From positions 124,001 to 188,000 of the forward strand of contig NZ_JADIJC010000005.1 in assembly GCF_015278255.1 (NCBI RefSeq): DNA of 64,000 nt. The letters are read 5' to 3'. Numbering within the stretch: the first letter of the stretch is position 1; each line of letters starts with the position of its first letter. The stretch is from Microbacterium hibisci (GTDB lineage: Bacteria > Actinomycetota > Actinomycetes > Actinomycetales > Microbacteriaceae). Under the pieces are notes generated by a model. That model ran no database searches, had not been told where the DNA came from, and worked only from the letters and a program-made list of their open reading frames with translations. Made by a program: the position numbers and the translations under genes. Below are positions 36,959 through 47,709 of this stretch, in pieces.

Positions 36959-37012
36959 TTGAACTTGACAATGCAGGTATCAAGTTCAAAACTTGATGCT
37001 CATCCACTCAAG
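36959..37012 (+). promoter_or_regulatory. Two HAIR-like HspR sites upstream of the Clp ATPase
   Basis: HAIR consensus is CTTGAGT-N7-ACTCAAG. Site 1 is CTTGACA-N7-TATCAAG (36964-36984), embedded in a longer perfect inverted repeat TTGAACTTG-N13-CAAGTTCAA (36959-36989). Site 2 is CTTGATG-N7-ACTCAAG (36992-37012). The sites are 28 bp apart; TTGACA (36965-36970) inside site 1 could be the -35. Strongly suggests heat-shock repression by HspR, which is not encoded in the window. Confidence 0.7.
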
Positions 37013-37028
37013 TTTCAGGAGAGATGGA

Positions 37029-39587
<2,559 letters not shown>

Positions 39588-39601
39588 GCTGACCCACCAC
39601 C

Positions 39602-39634
39602 AGAGGCGTCGTGCCCGTCGGGCGCGGCGCCTCT
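39602..39634. terminator. Hairpin between convergent clp and DUF72 genes
   Basis: AGAGGCGTCGTGCCC (39602-39616) pairs with GGGCGCGGCGCCTCT (39620-39634) with two G-T wobbles and a 3-nt loop. Lies 14 bp after the Clp stop and before the convergent DUF72 stop. Confidence 0.7.
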
Positions 39635-39672
39635 CGGCGTTCCTGGCGTGCATCCCCGGGCCGGGCGCTGGC

Positions 39673-40392
39673 TCAGGCGTGCAGCATCTGTTTCAGCGTC
39701 CGCGCGTTGCGGACGGCGTTGCCGCCGCCGTCGTTGTTGAAGTAGGCGTGCACCTCGTGCCCGCCGGTCTCCCACTCGCGGATGCGCTCGGCCCACCACG
39801 CGAGGTCGTCGTCGGAGTACGAGCCCCCGTAGAGGTGCTCGGGATCGGGCCCGTGCAGGCGCACGTAGACGAGCGGCGCCGTCGCGCGCAGGATGCAGGG
39901 GAGGCGCGCCCCGCTCATCACACAATAGGCCGCTCCGTGCCGCTCGAGGATCGAGAAGACGGCCTCGTCGATCCAGGACGGATGCCGGAACTCCACCGCC
40001 GGCCGCGTCCAGGCGGGCAGCGCCCCGAGGAAGTAGTCCAGGCGCGCATCGTCCCGCTCCAAGCCGGGGTGCAGCTGGACGATGAGCGGGCCGCGGCGGC
40101 CCCGCAGCTCGTGGAGCCCGCGCGTCACGCGCTCGATCCAGACCTCCGGATTCAGCAGCCGGCGGGCGTGCGTGAGACCGCGCGGCGCCTTCACGGCCAT
40201 CTCGAAGCCCGCGGGCAGCCGCTCGCGCCACGAGGCGAACCGGGCGTCGGCGGGCCAGCGGTAGAAGCTGCCGTTCAGTTCCACGACGTCGAACTCGGCG
40301 AGGTACTCGTCGAGCCAGCGGCTCTGCGGCCCGTGGTACAGCACGCCTCGCCAGTGCGGGTAGACCCAGCCGGAGGTGCCGATGCGTGCCAT
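39673..40392 (-). CDS. DUF72 family protein
   Basis: 239-residue TIM-barrel-like DUF72 (YecE) protein. Conserved blocks: IGTSGWVYPHWRGVLY, FDVVELNGSFYRWP, GFEMAVKAPRGLTH, LIVQLHPGLERDDARLDYFL, AVEFRHPSW, VYVRLHGPDP and VHAYFNNDGGGNAVRNARTL. Biochemical function is unsettled in the literature. ATG 40392 fits the family start; GGAGG lies very close. Divergent from the LLM oxidoreductase gene across a short region with a 14-bp direct repeat. Confidence 0.88.
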   Translation of the reverse strand: MARIGTSGWVYPHWRGVLYHGPQSRWLDEYLAEFDVVELNGSFYRWPADARFASWRERLPAGFEMAVKAPRGLTHARRLLNPEVWIERVTRGLHELRGRRGPLIVQLHPGLERDDARLDYFLGALPAWTRPAVEFRHPSWIDEAVFSILERHGAAYCVMSGARLPCILRATAPLVYVRLHGPDPEHLYGGSYSDDDLAWWAERIREWETGGHEVHAYFNNDGGGNAVRNARTLKQMLHA

Positions 40393-40463
40393 GCCTCCAG
40401 AGTGGGGGACGGGGGACCGGTGCCGGGAAGGGGTTGCAGCGGCGAGGCGGGCGCGATAGCGGG

Positions 40464-40500
40464 CTCGGGATGCGCGTGGGCAGGGGGTCGGGATGCGCGT
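40464..40500. repeat. 14-bp direct repeat in a divergent promoter region
   Basis: TCGGGATGCGCGTG at 40464-40477 and 40487-40500, 23 bp apart, upstream of both the DUF72 and LLM genes. May be a regulator site; only two copies. Confidence 0.5.
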
Positions 40501-40527
40501 GTCCGCGGCCGCTGACAGAGTGGTCTC

Positions 40528-41403
40528 ATGAGCCGCATCGGAGCGATCTTCAACCCGTACACGCACTCACCCGACGAGTTCCGCGACGCCGTGCTCGCCG
40601 CCGAGTCCGCGGGGTTGCCCGAACTGTGGGTCTGGGAGGACTGCTTCCGCCAGTCCGCCTTCGCGACGGTCGGCGCCGCGCTCGCGTGGACCGAGTCGCT
40701 GCGGATCGGGATCGGCATCGCGCCGATGCCGCTGCGCAACGCGGCGGCGACCGCGATGGAACTGGCGACCGTCGAGCGGCTCTTCCCCGGACGCCTCCTG
40801 CCCGGCGTCGGGCACGGGGTGCTCGACTGGATGGGACAGGTCGGCGCGCGGGTCGCCTCGCCGCTGACACTGATGCGGGAGTACGTGCCCGCGCTGCGCA
40901 GCCTGCTGGCGGGTGAGGAGGTCTCCGCCGAGGGGCGGTACGTCAAGCTCCGTGACGTACGGCTCGACTATGCGCCCGCCACGCCGCCGCTCGTGTATGC
41001 GGCGGCCGAAGGGCCGAAGACGCTCCGTCTCAGCGGCGAGGTCGCTGACGGCACGGTGCTCGACAGCGGCCACACGGCAGAGGAGTACGCCGTCGCCACG
41101 GCGGCGATCCGCGAGGCGCGTGCCGCCGCGGGGCGGCCAGGCCACCACGACGTCGTCGCCTACGTGGTCACCGCGTTCGGCGCCGACGCCGGGGCGCGGG
41201 CGATCGCCGATGTCGGCGACAAGCCCGACCCCGAGGCCCGTGCGCTGTGGGGCGACCCGGCGCAGGTCGCCGCCGGCGCGCAGCGGTTCTTCGACGCCGG
41301 CGTCGACGACGTCGTGCTGCTCCCGGCCTCGCGCGGAGACATCGCCGAGTTCTACCGCTCCGCCGCCGAGGTCGCCCGTCTCGTGCCGGTGACGGTCGCG
41401 TGA
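40528..41403 (+). CDS. LLM class flavin-dependent oxidoreductase
   Basis: 291-residue luciferase-like TIM-barrel protein using F420 or FMN. Typical blocks are GIGIAPMPLRNAAATAMELATVERLFPGRLLPGVGHGVLDWMGQVG and DVRLDYAPATPPLVYAAAEGPKTLRLSGEVADGTVLDSG. In actinobacteria many of these bind F420, but the cofactor cannot be read here. It heads a run of four overlapping genes. ATG 40528 has CAGAGT 6 nt upstream. Confidence 0.88.
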   Translation: MSRIGAIFNPYTHSPDEFRDAVLAAESAGLPELWVWEDCFRQSAFATVGAALAWTESLRIGIGIAPMPLRNAAATAMELATVERLFPGRLLPGVGHGVLDWMGQVGARVASPLTLMREYVPALRSLLAGEEVSAEGRYVKLRDVRLDYAPATPPLVYAAAEGPKTLRLSGEVADGTVLDSGHTAEEYAVATAAIREARAAAGRPGHHDVVAYVVTAFGADAGARAIADVGDKPDPEARALWGDPAQVAAGAQRFFDAGVDDVVLLPASRGDIAEFYRSAAEVARLVPVTVA

Positions 41404-42164
41404 CCGGCGCGCTCTCACTCGGCATCGCGGCCGTCGCCGGGCCGGCGCTCGCGGCGCACATCGCGCCGGCGGTCGAGGCAGCCGGGCTGCGCGCCCTCTG
41501 GGTCAACGACACGCCGGGGCATGACGCGCTGGCGGTGCTGCACGCGGCGGCGGGCGCCACCGAGCGCCTCGGACTGGCGACGGGTGTGCTCCCCGTCGAC
41601 CGGCGCACGTCCGACGACATCCTCGCGGCCGCGGCCGGCCTTCCGGCGGAGCGCCTGATGCTCGGCATCGGATCGGGCCAGCTGAAGCAGGGCGCGGTCG
41701 CGCGAGTGACGGATGCCGCGGCCACCCTCCGCTCCCGCGGCGACGCGCGCGTCGTGGTCGGCGCGCTGGGCCCGAGGATGCGGCGTGCGGGGGCGACGGC
41801 ATCCGATGGCCTGCTGCTCAGCTGGCTCACGCCGGGGATCGCGGCGGAGCAGGCGCGTCAGGCGCACGAGCTCGCGCCGTCGGCGCACGTCGCGCTGTAC
41901 GTGCGCACAGCGGTCGAGACTGTCGCGGCCGATGCGCTCGCCGAAGAAGCCGCACGCTACGCCGGCTACCCCGCGTACTCCGCCAACTTCGGGAGGCTGG
42001 GGATCGACGCCGCCGACACGGTGATCCGTCCCGGCGAGCTGCGCGACCGGATCGCCGCGTATCGCGCCGCGGCCGACGAGGTGGTGCTGCGGGCGATCAC
42101 GCCGTCCGGCAGCCTCGACGACCACTTCCGGTTCATCGAGGCGGTCGCCGAGGCCCTCGCATGA
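41400..42164 (+). CDS. Second, shorter LLM class oxidoreductase
   Basis: 254-residue luciferase-like protein: LSLGIAAVAGPALAAHIAPAVEAAGLRALWVND at the start, ERLMLGIGSGQLKQGAV and GPRMRRAGATASDGLLLSWLTPG further on. It is shorter than the usual ~290-330 residues but keeps the barrel order. GTG 41400 overlaps the stop of the first LLM gene (GTGA), so the two are translationally coupled and may act on the same or related substrates; that is inference. Its stop overlaps the DoxX-like gene's start. Confidence 0.82.
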   Translation: MTGALSLGIAAVAGPALAAHIAPAVEAAGLRALWVNDTPGHDALAVLHAAAGATERLGLATGVLPVDRRTSDDILAAAAGLPAERLMLGIGSGQLKQGAVARVTDAAATLRSRGDARVVVGALGPRMRRAGATASDGLLLSWLTPGIAAEQARQAHELAPSAHVALYVRTAVETVAADALAEEAARYAGYPAYSANFGRLGIDAADTVIRPGELRDRIAAYRAAADEVVLRAITPSGSLDDHFRFIEAVAEALA

Positions 42165-42562
42165 TGCGCAGCGTGGCGCGTTGGGCGTTGGCCGCGCTGC
42201 TGCTCGCGGCGGGTGCCTCGCACCTGACGTGGGGACGCCGCGGCTACCGGATCGTCGTGCCGGACTGGGCCGCCGATCTGCTCCGCACCGACAAAGACAC
42301 CATCGTGGTCGCCTCCGGCGTGGTCGAGCTAATGCTGGGCGGCGCGCTCGTCGCGCTCCCCGCCGAGCAGCGTCGCGTCGGCTGGGTCGTCGCGGCGTTC
42401 TTCGTCGCGGTGTTCCCGGGCAATGTGCACCAGTGGCGCACCCGACGCCCGGCACCCATGCTGCGGACGGATCGCGCCAGGTTCATCCGGCTCCTGCTGC
42501 AGCCGCCGCTGGTGGCGTGGGCGCTGTGGAGCACCGCCGGTCGAGCGGACAGCGGCCGATGA
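42161..42562 (+). CDS. DoxX-like small membrane protein
   Basis: 133 residues with about four hydrophobic segments: WALAALLLAAGASHLTWG, VVASGVVELMLGGALVALP, VGWVVAAFFVAVFPGNVHQW and FIRLLLQPPLVAWALWSTAG. The GASH and PGNVHQW features match the DoxX-like family. Role unknown. ATG 42161 overlaps the previous stop (ATGA) and its own stop overlaps the epimerase start (ATGA). Confidence 0.8.
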   Translation: MMRSVARWALAALLLAAGASHLTWGRRGYRIVVPDWAADLLRTDKDTIVVASGVVELMLGGALVALPAEQRRVGWVVAAFFVAVFPGNVHQWRTRRPAPMLRTDRARFIRLLLQPPLVAWALWSTAGRADSGR

Positions 42563-43548
42563 CCCGGCCTCGTGCCGTCGTCGCCGGCGCCTCCGGTTTC
42601 GTCGGCGGCGCGCTCGTCGAGGCCTTCACCGACGACGGGTACGAGGTTCGCACCATCGGCCGCGCGGGCGCCGACGCCACCTGGGAGGACGCCCCCGGCA
42701 TCCGCGACCTCGTCGATGGGGCGGCCGTCGTCGTGAACCTCGCCGGCAGATCGGTCGACTGCCGCTACACGGATCGGAATCGCGACGAGATCCTGCGCTC
42801 GCGGGTCGAGACCACCCGCGCCGTGCGCCACGCGATCGAGGGCGCGTCGGCGGCTCCGCCGGTCTGGCTGAACGCCAGCACCGCGACGATCTACCGCTAC
42901 GCCCTCGACCGGCCCCAGACGGAAGCGGACGGCGAGCTCGGCACGGGCTTCTCGGTCGATGTCGCGCGTACGTGGGAGGACGAGTTCTTCGCCGGCGAGC
43001 TGCCGGGCACCCGCCGCGTCGCGCTGCGCATGGCGATCGTGCTCGGCGACGGCCCCGCCACCCGCATCCTCGTACGGCTGGCCCGTACCGGACTCGGCGG
43101 TCCGCAGTTCGACGGCTGGTGGTTCCCCCACCGTCGCTATCGGGGCATCGGCCCACATCCCACCGGCGACGGCCGTCCGCCGTGGCATCGGTCGCGCGGG
43201 CGCCAGCGGTTCAGCTGGATCCACCTCGACGACGTCGTCGCGGCCGTGCGCTTCGTGCGCGACGACCCGTCGATCGCGGGCCCCGTGAATCTCGCGGCAC
43301 CCGCCGCCGCCGACAACCGCACCCTCATGGCCATGCTCCGCCGCGTGGTCGGCGCGCCCGTCGGCCTGCCGGCGTGGCGGTTCATGCTGGAGCCGGCGAT
43401 GTGGGCGCTGCGCACCGAGCCCGAGCTCGTGCTGAAGAGCCGGTGGGTCACGCCGCAGGTGCTGACGGACGCCGGCTTCGCCTTCGCGCACCCGCAGCTC
43501 GAGCCCGCTCTCAGCGACGTCGTCTCGGCGCTGGGTCGCCGGCGCTGA
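42559..43548 (+). CDS. TIGR01777-type NAD-dependent epimerase
   Basis: 329-residue extended short-chain dehydrogenase: NAD loop GASGFVGG near residue 10, DGAAVVVNLAGRSVDCRYTDRNRDEILRSRVETTRA (typical of TIGR01777/SDR39U1), STATIY in place of the usual Ser, RQRFSWIHLDDVVAAV and a C-terminal DUF1731-like end (LKSRWVTPQVLTDAGFAFAHPQLEPAL). Substrate unknown. Translationally coupled to the DoxX-like gene; together with the LLM genes it forms a four-gene unit. Confidence 0.85.
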   Translation: MTRPRAVVAGASGFVGGALVEAFTDDGYEVRTIGRAGADATWEDAPGIRDLVDGAAVVVNLAGRSVDCRYTDRNRDEILRSRVETTRAVRHAIEGASAAPPVWLNASTATIYRYALDRPQTEADGELGTGFSVDVARTWEDEFFAGELPGTRRVALRMAIVLGDGPATRILVRLARTGLGGPQFDGWWFPHRRYRGIGPHPTGDGRPPWHRSRGRQRFSWIHLDDVVAAVRFVRDDPSIAGPVNLAAPAAADNRTLMAMLRRVVGAPVGLPAWRFMLEPAMWALRTEPELVLKSRWVTPQVLTDAGFAFAHPQLEPALSDVVSALGRRR

Positions 43549-43617
43549 CCTCGGAGACGCGCGCACGATATCGCGGGGGACCGACACGGTGTCGGGGCCG
43601 GATGCGAGAATGCGGGC

Positions 43618-45144
43618 ATGCTGCTCCACGAGCTCGTGACGGTGACGGATGCCGTGGCCTCGACGTCGTCGCGACTGGCCAAGGTCGCCGCCCTCGGCGA
43701 AGCGCTCCGGCGCCTCGAACCCGACGAGATCGAGCCCGCGATCGGGTTCCTCGTGGCCTCGCCGCGACAGGGGAGGCTCGGCGTCGGATGGCGGAGCCTG
43801 ACGCAGCTGCGGGTGGACCACGCGACCGGGTCGACGCTGACGATCGGCGAGGTCGACGCGGCTCTCGACCGGCTCGCAGCGGCCGACGGCCGGGGCTCCG
43901 TGGCGACCCGCACCGCAGAGCTCGAAGCCCTAGCCGCGGCCGCGACCACGCAGGAATGGGACTTCGTCTCTCGCGTGATGCTCGGCGAGCTGCGCACCGG
44001 GGCGCTGGAGGGCGTGCTGCTGGACGCCATCGCGAAGGCGTCCGAGCGCGACGCCGCGACGGTGCGGCGGGCCGCGATGCTGTCGGGCGACCTCGGTGCG
44101 ACGGCGCGCCTCGCGCTCACCGGGACGCCGGACGAGCTCGCCCAGGTGGGCCTTCAAGTGGGTCGCGGCGTGCTGCCGATGCTCGCATCGACGGCGGGCT
44201 CGGCGACCGAGGCCCTCCAGACGCTCGGGGGCGCGGCATCCGTCGAATACAAGCTCGACGGCGCGCGCATCCAGGTGCATCGCGACGGCGACGACGTGCA
44301 CGTCTACACGCGCAGCCTCGCCGACATCACGCACCGCGTGCCCGAGATCGTCGAGGCCGCCCGGGCGCTCGCGGCCGAGCGGGTGATCCTCGACGGCGAG
44401 ACCCTCTCGCTCGACGAGGACGGCGGGCCGCGGCCGTTCCAAGACACCATGGCGCGCTTCGGCTCGGAGACCGGTGTCGAGGTGGTCCTGCGGCCGTGGT
44501 TCTTCGACATCCTCCACCTCGACGGTCGCGACCTCATCGACGAGCCGCTGCAGACGCGGCTCGAGGTGCTCGAGCGCGTCGCCGGCGACGCCCGCATGCC
44601 GGGCATCGTCACCGACGATCCCGCGCGGGCCGAGGAGTTCTCGCGCGAAGCGCTCGCCGCCGGACACGAGGGCGTGATGGTGAAGGGCCTCGACGCGCCG
44701 TACGCCGCAGGGCGCCGTGGGAAGAGCTGGCTGAAGATCAAGCCGGTGCTGACGTACGACCTGGTCGTCCTCGCGGTCGAGTGGGGGTCGGGCCGTCGTA
44801 CGGGGCAGCTCTCGAACCTGCACCTGGGCGCGCTCGACCCTGAGGGGGCGTTCGGCGAGCCCGGGGGCTTCGTGATGGTCGGCAAGACGTTCAAGGGCAT
44901 CACCGACGCGACGCTTCGGTGGCAGACGGAGCACTTCCCGACGATCGAGACGCACCGCACGGCGCACGCCGTGCACGTCCGCCCCGAGACCGTCGTCGAG
45001 ATCGCCATCGACGGCGTGCAGCGCTCGACGCGGTACCCCGGCGGCGTGGCCCTGCGGTTCGCGCGGGTCAAGGGCTACCGGCCCGACAAGCGTCCGGACG
45101 AGGCCGACTCGATCGAGACGCTGCGCGAGCTGCTGCGCGGGTAG
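43618..45144 (+). CDS. ligB: ATP-dependent DNA ligase
   Basis: 508-residue monofunctional ATP-dependent ligase of the mycobacterial LigB type: an N-terminal helical DNA-binding domain (residues 1-~200), the adenylation motif YKLDGARIQVHRDG with Lys212 as AMP acceptor, then VILDGETLSLD, HEGVMVKGLDAPYAAG, GKSWLKIKP and a C-terminal OB domain with VVEIAIDGVQRSTRYPGGVALRFARVKGYR. No polymerase or nuclease domain is attached, so it is not LigD. ATG 43618 has GAGAAT 6 nt upstream. Likely a repair ligase; symbol by length and order. Confidence 0.92.
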   Translation: MLLHELVTVTDAVASTSSRLAKVAALGEALRRLEPDEIEPAIGFLVASPRQGRLGVGWRSLTQLRVDHATGSTLTIGEVDAALDRLAAADGRGSVATRTAELEALAAAATTQEWDFVSRVMLGELRTGALEGVLLDAIAKASERDAATVRRAAMLSGDLGATARLALTGTPDELAQVGLQVGRGVLPMLASTAGSATEALQTLGGAASVEYKLDGARIQVHRDGDDVHVYTRSLADITHRVPEIVEAARALAAERVILDGETLSLDEDGGPRPFQDTMARFGSETGVEVVLRPWFFDILHLDGRDLIDEPLQTRLEVLERVAGDARMPGIVTDDPARAEEFSREALAAGHEGVMVKGLDAPYAAGRRGKSWLKIKPVLTYDLVVLAVEWGSGRRTGQLSNLHLGALDPEGAFGEPGGFVMVGKTFKGITDATLRWQTEHFPTIETHRTAHAVHVRPETVVEIAIDGVQRSTRYPGGVALRFARVKGYRPDKRPDEADSIETLRELLRG

Positions 45145-45188
45145 CCGGCCACGCACGGGCGCGTGCGGCCGAGCCGAGGACGCGACCG

Positions 45189-45845
45189 TCAGCGACGGAC
45201 CGCGACGTACCGGTGCTCGGGCCGGCCGGTCGTGCCGTAGCGCAGCCGCACCTCCACCTGCCCGCGGCCGGCGAGACCCGCGAGATGACGCTGCGCCGTC
45301 GCCCGCGAGATGCCGACGCGGTCCGCGATCTCGGCCGCCGAGGCCTCGTCGTCGCCGAGCCCCTCGAGGATCAGCTGCTCGGTGGCCGAGCGCGCGACGG
45401 TCGCCGGCTCGGCACCTCCGTGCATGATCGAGAGCGCACGGTCGATCTGCTCCTGCTCGAGCGGACGCTCGCCGGTCAGCAGGTTGCGCAGACGCGCGTA
45501 GCGGTCGAGGCGGTCGGCGAGCACTCGCGCCTCGAACGGCTTGGTCAGATACGCGAGCGCCCCGGCGCGAAGCGCTCGCCGAACGGTGGCGGCGTCTGTC
45601 GCGGCCGACAGCACGAAGGCGTCGACTCCGGCCGCGGCGACGAACTCCACGCCGTCGCCGTCGGGGAGGAACGCGTCCACGAGCAGCAGATCGGGAGCGT
45701 GCGCGCGGACCGCCTGACGGGCGGCGCCGAGCGAGTGGACGGGATCCAGCGCCGTGTACCCCGCCCGGGCGGCGACCACGTCGCGGTGCAGTCCTGCCAC
45801 GCGGAAGTCGTCGTCGACCACGAGCACGCGGATGGGGGCGGTCAT
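45189..45845 (-). CDS. CitB/DcuR-type response regulator
   Basis: 218 residues: receiver domain with acidic pocket DDDF and phospho-acceptor Asp57 in LLLVDAFLPDGDG, Lys in YLTKPFEARVLADRL, and a C-terminal helix-turn-helix (AAEIADRVGISRATAQRHLAGLAGRGQVEVRLRYG) of the DpiA/CitB kind. Its ATG overlaps the kinase stop by 4 nt. Divergent beyond the kinase lies a CitMHS transporter, so it probably activates citrate or related dicarboxylate/tricarboxylate uptake. Confidence 0.88.
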   Translation of the reverse strand: MTAPIRVLVVDDDFRVAGLHRDVVAARAGYTALDPVHSLGAARQAVRAHAPDLLLVDAFLPDGDGVEFVAAAGVDAFVLSAATDAATVRRALRAGALAYLTKPFEARVLADRLDRYARLRNLLTGERPLEQEQIDRALSIMHGGAEPATVARSATEQLILEGLGDDEASAAEIADRVGISRATAQRHLAGLAGRGQVEVRLRYGTTGRPEHRYVAVRR

Positions 45846-47521
45846 GCATCCTCCTCTTCGGGGACCGGAACGGCGGGCTCAGCGGGGTCCACCGCGCGGA
45901 GCGCGCCCGGCAGCCGTGCGCCGAAGACGGCGCCGGCCCCGTCGCCGCCGGGGTCGATCAGCCAGACCTCGCCGCCGCGGCGGCGCGCCAGATCCCGCGA
46001 CAGCGGCAAGCCGATGCCGTGACCGTGGACGGCCTGCGCGGTCTCGGGCGCGGCTTCCGCGCCGACGGCTCCTGCGATCACCCCGGCGAACGGGTCGCTC
46101 CCGGCGGGGATGATGCCCACGCCCGAGTCGGAGACCGTGAGGACGACCTCGTCCCCGTCGCCGAGGAGCGCGATCTCCACCCACGCCGGTGCGGGGGCGG
46201 CGACCGCGGCCGTGACGGCGTTGCCGACGAGGTTGCCGAGGATCGCAGCCACGTCCTCGGCCTCGGCGACCTCGCCGAGCAGGAACGTGTCGTCCGAGAT
46301 GCGAAGGTCCACGCCGCGCTCGCGCGCGGCGGCGGCCATGGCTCCGATCAGCGACTGCAGGAACGGGTCGGGCACACGGTCGAGACCGGGTACGGCGAAG
46401 TCCACCGCCCCGCGCTCGGTCAGGTCGCCGAGGAACGCGCGCGCCTCGTCGACACGCCGCGCGTCGAGGAGGCCGCTCGCCACGTGCAGGCGGTTGGCGA
46501 ACTCGTGCCGCTGCACCCGCAGCGCCTCGGTCATCGCACGCACGGTCTCCAGCCGTCCGGCGAGCGCCTCGACGTCCGTGCGATCGCGCACGACCACGAC
46601 CTGGCCCAGTGCGCGGTCATCGCGTCGCACGGGCCGGGTGTCGAGGTACAGCACGCGGTCACCCGCCACCGCCTCCACGCCCGATGCCCCGTCGCGGATC
46701 GCGGCGCGCACCGCGTCCGGGAGGGGCAGGTCGTCGAACCGGCGCCCGACCGGGGCCTCGAGCGCCAGCATCCGCTCGGCCGCCTCGTTGCACACCCGCA
46801 CCACGCCGTCGGGGTCGAGGGCGATGACGCCGTCGCCGACGCCCTCGAGCACCGCCGCCTGGTTCTGCACGAGGGCGACGAGCTCTTCGGGCTGGAGTCC
46901 CAGCGTCAGGCGCTCGAAGCGCCGCCGCAGCAGCAGCGTGGCGAGGGCCGCCAGCGCGACGCCGCCGATCGCCGCGATCGCGATCGTCGTGATCAAGGCG
47001 GGCAGGTCGTCGAACACGCTCGCGCGCTCGAATCCCACGCTGACCTCGCCGACGGGCACGTCGCCGCCCTCGGGGTAGACCGGGACCTTGGCACGGGCGG
47101 ATTCGCCGAGGGTCCCGACCTCCCAGTCGACCACCTCGTTGCCCTCCATCACCTCGGCGAACGGCGTCGACACCACCTCGCCGAGCAGCGCCTCGGTGGG
47201 GTGGGCGAGGCGGATGCCGTGGTCGTCGGTGATCACCACGAACAGCGCGTCGGTGCGCTCCGCCACGTCGGCCGCGACCCCCTGGAGGGGCCCGCCGCGC
47301 AGGTCCGCGGCATCCGGAGTCCCCGGGTCGGCCGAGAATTCGGCGACCAGCGCCTTCACGTCCGGATCCTCGGCCACGGTCCGCGCGATGTTGAGGGCGG
47401 CCGCCTCGGACTCGGCGCGCAGCTGGCGCACGCCCAGCCAGCCGAACACGAGCGCGCACACCGCGACGACCGCGGTCACCGTCGCCAGCTGCACCAGCAG
47501 CAGCCGTGTCGCGAAGCGCAT
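45842..47521 (-). CDS. CitA/DcuS-type sensor histidine kinase
   Basis: 559 residues: two membrane segments (about 8-30 and 174-198) bracket an extracytoplasmic PDC/Cache-like ligand domain, followed by a PAS domain (~213-315) and the SpoOB-like H-box QRHEFANRLHVASGLL with His339. The ATPase domain has NLVGNAVTAA, DSGVGI and GHGIGLPLSRDLARRRGG. ATG 47521 has GGGAGGTGG upstream. Ligand is probably citrate or a related acid, judged from the divergent CitMHS gene. Confidence 0.9.
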   Translation of the reverse strand: MRFATRLLLVQLATVTAVVAVCALVFGWLGVRQLRAESEAAALNIARTVAEDPDVKALVAEFSADPGTPDAADLRGGPLQGVAADVAERTDALFVVITDDHGIRLAHPTEALLGEVVSTPFAEVMEGNEVVDWEVGTLGESARAKVPVYPEGGDVPVGEVSVGFERASVFDDLPALITTIAIAAIGGVALAALATLLLRRRFERLTLGLQPEELVALVQNQAAVLEGVGDGVIALDPDGVVRVCNEAAERMLALEAPVGRRFDDLPLPDAVRAAIRDGASGVEAVAGDRVLYLDTRPVRRDDRALGQVVVVRDRTDVEALAGRLETVRAMTEALRVQRHEFANRLHVASGLLDARRVDEARAFLGDLTERGAVDFAVPGLDRVPDPFLQSLIGAMAAAARERGVDLRISDDTFLLGEVAEAEDVAAILGNLVGNAVTAAVAAPAPAWVEIALLGDGDEVVLTVSDSGVGIIPAGSDPFAGVIAGAVGAEAAPETAQAVHGHGIGLPLSRDLARRRGGEVWLIDPGGDGAGAVFGARLPGALRAVDPAEPAVPVPEEEDA

Positions 47522-47709
47522 GCCACCTCCCGGGCCGGCGGACCGCCGCACCCCGTGCGCACGTGAGCACAATGCGCAGAAGACACGCTACGCGCACAAC
47601 CTGCGGCAATGCGACATAGCGCGCGGTGGCGGCAGGGCCGCGCCTAGCCTCTCGGGAGCGCACCGGCCCCGGTGCCAGACCTGACGCACCGCACGACGAA
47701 GGAGTCGAC

